A stretch of DNA of 10,905 bases, from NCBI GenBank assembly GCA_027484885.1, contig JAIXSD010000533.1:1-10905 (forward strand), written 5' to 3'. Shown one piece after another: positions 8,503-10,905 of this stretch; the first letter of the stretch is position 1; every line of letters begins with the position of its first letter. The translations under genes were made by a program, and so were the position numbers. Under the pieces are notes generated by a model. That model was given only the letters and a program-made list of their open reading frames with translations, did no database searches and was not told the origin of the DNA. This stretch comes from Rubrivivax sp. (lineage in GTDB: Bacteria; Pseudomonadota; Gammaproteobacteria; Burkholderiales; Burkholderiaceae_C).

Positions 8503-10608
8503 ATGCCCCCCATTTCCACGCCCCTGAAAACCCTGCTCAGCGCCCTGAGCCTGGGCACGCTGAGCCTGCTGGCGCAAGCCCAGCAAACGCCGGCCGCCAC
8601 CGTTGCCGCTGCCGCTGAACAGCCTCTGAGCCAGCTGCCCTACACGCCCAGCCTGGACCTCACCGCCATGGACCGCAGCGTCGACCCCTGCGAAGACTTC
8701 TACCAGTACGTCTGCGGCGGCTGGATGGAAAAGAACCCGGTGCCGGCCGACCAGTCGCGCTGGTCGGTCTACGCCAAGATGGCCGATGAAAACCAGCGTT
8801 ATCTCTGGGGCATTCTGGAGCGGCTGAAGACCAGCCCGGCCGCCGAGCTGAACGCGAGCCAGGCCAAGATGGCCGACTACTACGCCGCCTGCATGGACGA
8901 AGGCGCAGCCGAACGTCTGGGCTTGCAGCCCCTGCAGCCCTTGCTGAGCCGCATAGCCGGCATGAGCAGCAAGCAAGAGCTGCCGGCCTTGCTGGCCGCC
9001 CTGCAGCTGGCCAGCAACAACGAGCGCCTGTTCTTCTATTTCTCGTCCAGCCAGGACCTGGCCGATTCCAGCCAGCTCATCGCCTTCGCCATGGCCGGCG
9101 GCATCAGCCTGCCGGACCGCGACTACTACCTCAAGAGCGATGCGAAATCGCTCAAGATGCGCCAACAGTTCAGCGCCCACATCGCCCGCATGTTCGAGCT
9201 CAGTGGTAGCAGCCCAGCGCAGGCCCAGGCGGCGGCCGCACGCGTGCTGGCCATGGAAACCACCCTGGCCCGCGCCACCCTGAGCCGCGTGGACAAGCGT
9301 GACCCGTACAAGACCTTCCACAAATTCGACGCCCGTGGCCTGCAAGCCCTGACCCCCGGCTTCGACTGGGCGGCCTACCAGCAAGCCCTGGGTGTGCCGG
9401 CCGACACGCGCGTCTTCAACGTCACCGAGCCGGCCTTCTTCAAAGCCCTGGCCGGCCTGCTGAAGAAGAGCAGCCTGGACGACATCAAGACCTATCTGCG
9501 CTGGCAGACCCTGAGCAGCCAGGCACCGCATCTGAACCAGGCGCTGGTGCAGGCCAACTTCGACTTCTTCGGCCAGACGCTGAACGGCGTGCCGCAGCTG
9601 AAGGCGCGCTGGAAGCGCTGCGTCGAGCTGGTCGATGTGCAGATGGGCGAGGCCCTGGGCCAGGAGTTTGTGGCGCGCAATTTCAGCCCCGAGCTCAAGG
9701 CCAAGACCGTGCAGATGACCGAGCAGATCGAGCGCGCCATGGCGCAGCGCGTGCAGGCGCTTGAGTGGATGAGCCCGGCCACCAAGACCCGTGCGCTCGA
9801 GAAGCTGCACAGCATCGTCAACAAGGTCGGCTACCCCGATGTCTGGCGCGACTACAGCGCGCTTCAGGTTCAACGCGATGACTTCCTCGGCAATGTGCAG
9901 CGCGGCCATGCCTTCGAGGCCCGGCGCCAGCTGGCCAAGATCGGCAAACCTCTGGACCGCGGCGAATGGGGCATGACACCGCAGACGGTGAACGCGTACT
10001 ACAACGCGCAGATGAACGACATCAACTTCCCGGCCGGCGTGCTGCAGCCGCCCTTGTTCGACACCAAGCTTGACGACGCGCCCAGCTACGGCAACACCGG
10101 CGGCACCATCGGCCATGAGCTGATCCACGGCTTCGACGACGAGGGCCGCCAGTTCGATGCCAAGGGCAATCTCAAGGACTGGTGGGCCAAGAAGGACGGC
10201 CGCGCGTTTGAGAAGCGCGCCGCCTGCGTGGTCGAACAGTATGCGCAGTACACCATCGTCGATGACATCAAGATCAACAGCCGACTGACCCTGGGCGAGG
10301 ACCTGGCCGACCTCGGCGGCATGGTGCTGGCCCTGGCCGCTTGGCGCGAACAGACGGCCACGCAGAAGCTGGCGCCCATCGACGGACTGACGCCCGAGCA
10401 GCGCTTCTTCATCGGCTTCGGCCAGTGGGACTGCAACACCGCCCGCCCCGAGGCCTTGCGCGTGCAAGCCCTGACCAACCCGCATTCGCCAGGCCGCTAC
10501 CGCATCAACGGTGTGGCCGTGAACATGCCGGAATTTGCCCAGGCCTTCGCCTGCAAGCCGGGCCAGAAGATGGTCAAGGAAGAGAGCAAGCGCTGCAAGA
10601 TCTGGTGA
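8503..10608 (+). CDS. Secreted M13-family (neprilysin/PepO-like) zinc metallopeptidase
   Basis: 701-residue exported endopeptidase of the M13 family, which cleaves oligopeptides, probably in the periplasm or outside the cell. A signal peptide (about 1-26, cut after AQA) is followed by the N-terminal M13 domain beginning at DPCEDFYQYVCGGWM (C63, C71). Catalytic features: substrate-binding NAYYN (497-501), the zinc motif HELIH (H538, E539, H542), third ligand E599 and D603 in GEDLADLGG, and the S1'/catalytic HSPGRYR segment with H661 and R667, matching neprilysin His711/Arg717. The protein ends in the classic CKIW, so it is full length. An AAGGA ribosome site lies about 9 nt before the ATG. It follows the solute-binding protein gene by 63 bp, and a strong terminator follows it. 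There is no transmembrane anchor other than the signal peptide. Substrate unknown. Confidence 0.95.
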   Translation: MPPISTPLKTLLSALSLGTLSLLAQAQQTPAATVAAAAEQPLSQLPYTPSLDLTAMDRSVDPCEDFYQYVCGGWMEKNPVPADQSRWSVYAKMADENQRYLWGILERLKTSPAAELNASQAKMADYYAACMDEGAAERLGLQPLQPLLSRIAGMSSKQELPALLAALQLASNNERLFFYFSSSQDLADSSQLIAFAMAGGISLPDRDYYLKSDAKSLKMRQQFSAHIARMFELSGSSPAQAQAAAARVLAMETTLARATLSRVDKRDPYKTFHKFDARGLQALTPGFDWAAYQQALGVPADTRVFNVTEPAFFKALAGLLKKSSLDDIKTYLRWQTLSSQAPHLNQALVQANFDFFGQTLNGVPQLKARWKRCVELVDVQMGEALGQEFVARNFSPELKAKTVQMTEQIERAMAQRVQALEWMSPATKTRALEKLHSIVNKVGYPDVWRDYSALQVQRDDFLGNVQRGHAFEARRQLAKIGKPLDRGEWGMTPQTVNAYYNAQMNDINFPAGVLQPPLFDTKLDDAPSYGNTGGTIGHELIHGFDDEGRQFDAKGNLKDWWAKKDGRAFEKRAACVVEQYAQYTIVDDIKINSRLTLGEDLADLGGMVLALAAWREQTATQKLAPIDGLTPEQRFFIGFGQWDCNTARPEALRVQALTNPHSPGRYRINGVAVNMPEFAQAFACKPGQKMVKEESKRCKIW

Positions 10609-10634
10609 CCTCCGCTGCGGCGGCCAACACCTGC

Positions 10635-10660
10635 AAGGGGCGCGTTTTGCGCCCCTTTTT
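10635..10660 (+). terminator. Rho-independent terminator after the M13 peptidase gene
   Basis: A perfect inverted repeat, AAGGGGCGC (10635-10643) and GCGCCCCTT (10649-10657), with a 5-nt loop GTTTT, runs straight into a T-tract (10656-10660, then ATT). It lies 26 bp past the peptidase stop and is the clearest intrinsic terminator in the window, ending the recQ-side transcription block. Confidence 0.92.
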
Positions 10661-10690
10661 ATTGGCTTCAACCCACCGAAGTGCCGATAT

Positions 10691-10704
10691 GTGACACGTG
10701 TAAC
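10691..10704. promoter_or_regulatory. 14-bp near-palindrome centred on CACGTG, possible operator
   Basis: GTGACACGTGTAAC is palindromic except for one pair (position 3 against 12). It sits in the 132-bp gap between the terminator and the next gene, about 90 bp ahead of that gene's ATG, a place where a dimeric regulator would bind. I cannot assign a regulator, and no convincing -35/-10 pair is visible around it. Confidence 0.3.
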
Positions 10705-10792
10705 GCTTTGCAAGGGCACAGAAACGGGGTCAACGAGCGGTCGTCGGGCGTCGTTGTGCAGGTACCTTTTCGCAACCCTTGGAGAAATCCTG

Positions 10793-10905
10793 ATGAACAC
10801 CAAGTCCAACGCTCTGAAGACCGCTCTGATCCCCGCGCTGCTGGCTCTGTCCTTGGGTAGCGCCATGGCCGCCGAAGCCACCAAGCCGGTCAGCGCCAAC
10901 CCCAC
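10793..10905 (+). CDS. N-terminus of an exported protein (3' partial)
   Basis: Only the first 37 complete codons are in the window. The ATG at 10793 has an excellent ribosome site (GGAGA, 7 nt upstream). The translation begins MNTKSNALKTALIPAL and continues LALSLGSAMAAEATKP, a clear Sec signal peptide with a basic N-region, an Ala/Leu core and likely cleavage after AMA (about residue 26). The mature part seen so far is too short to place in a family. It follows a strong terminator and so should have its own promoter in 10661-10780; a near-palindrome at 10691-10704 may belong to it. Confidence 0.85.
   Translation, partial: MNTKSNALKTALIPALLALSLGSAMAAEATKPVSANP

Noticed and set aside
10731..10756. 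CAACGA...TCGTTG inverted repeat as a terminator or operator
   Set aside because: Only 6 bp of stem with a 14-nt loop and no T-tract; chance is likely at this GC content.
8443..10905. 820-codon open frame on the minus strand opposite the M13 peptidase gene
   Set aside because: It is an antisense shadow caused by strong GC third-position bias: the composition is Gly/Ala/Leu/Gln/Val/His-heavy with no domain, while the plus strand has a complete M13 peptidase with all catalytic residues.

Overview
The window comes from a high-GC (roughly 65-68 %) bacterial chromosome. A PEP-CTERM sorting signal, a Tat-exported PhoX-type phosphatase and strong G/C third-position codon bias point to a betaproteobacterium, most likely a Burkholderiales relative of the Roseateles/Pelomonas/Rubrivivax kind. 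This placement is inferred from protein style, not from a marker gene. Coding density is high, no non-coding stretch exceeds about 190 bp, and I see no mobile element, CRISPR array, tRNA or rRNA.

Layout. (1) Bases 1-768 (+): a LytTR-family response regulator lacking only its first codon or few codons. It is joined by a 4-bp ATGA overlap to (2) 765-1661 (+), a secreted protein with a DUF2807 / head-GIN beta-repeat domain. (3) A minus-strand block follows: a small single-domain cupin (1640-2140) whose 3' end overlaps the DUF2807 gene tail to tail by 22 bp, then a PEP-CTERM surface protein (2261-2950), then a PhoX/DUF839 phosphatase (3033-5249). Nine-bp GC-rich hairpins follow the phosphatase and the PEP-CTERM gene. 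(4) A divergent plus-strand block holds RecQ helicase (5420-7291), an orphan ABC-type solute-binding protein (7354-8439) and a secreted M13 (neprilysin/PepO-like) metallopeptidase (8503-10608). The block closes with a strong intrinsic terminator (10635-10660). (5) A new secreted-protein gene starts at 10793 and runs off the window.

How the parts may work together. The best regulatory signal is a Pho-box-like tandem repeat at 5350-5368 on the minus strand. It sits in the recQ/phoX divergent region with a plausible -10 ten nucleotides downstream, which suggests that phoX, and possibly the PEP-CTERM gene behind it, is induced by phosphate starvation through PhoB. The LytTR regulator and DUF2807 protein look like one translationally coupled unit, probably preceded by a histidine kinase outside the window. 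Most products are exported (DUF2807 protein, PEP-CTERM protein, PhoX, solute-binding protein, M13 peptidase and the last partial protein), so the region is rich in envelope functions, with RecQ as the housekeeping exception.

I found no convincing undescribed multi-gene system. The most testable observations are the Pho box, the RR-DUF2807 coupling, the possible phoX/PEP-CTERM co-expression, and -10-like hexamers immediately ahead of two starts that lack a Shine-Dalgarno sequence.
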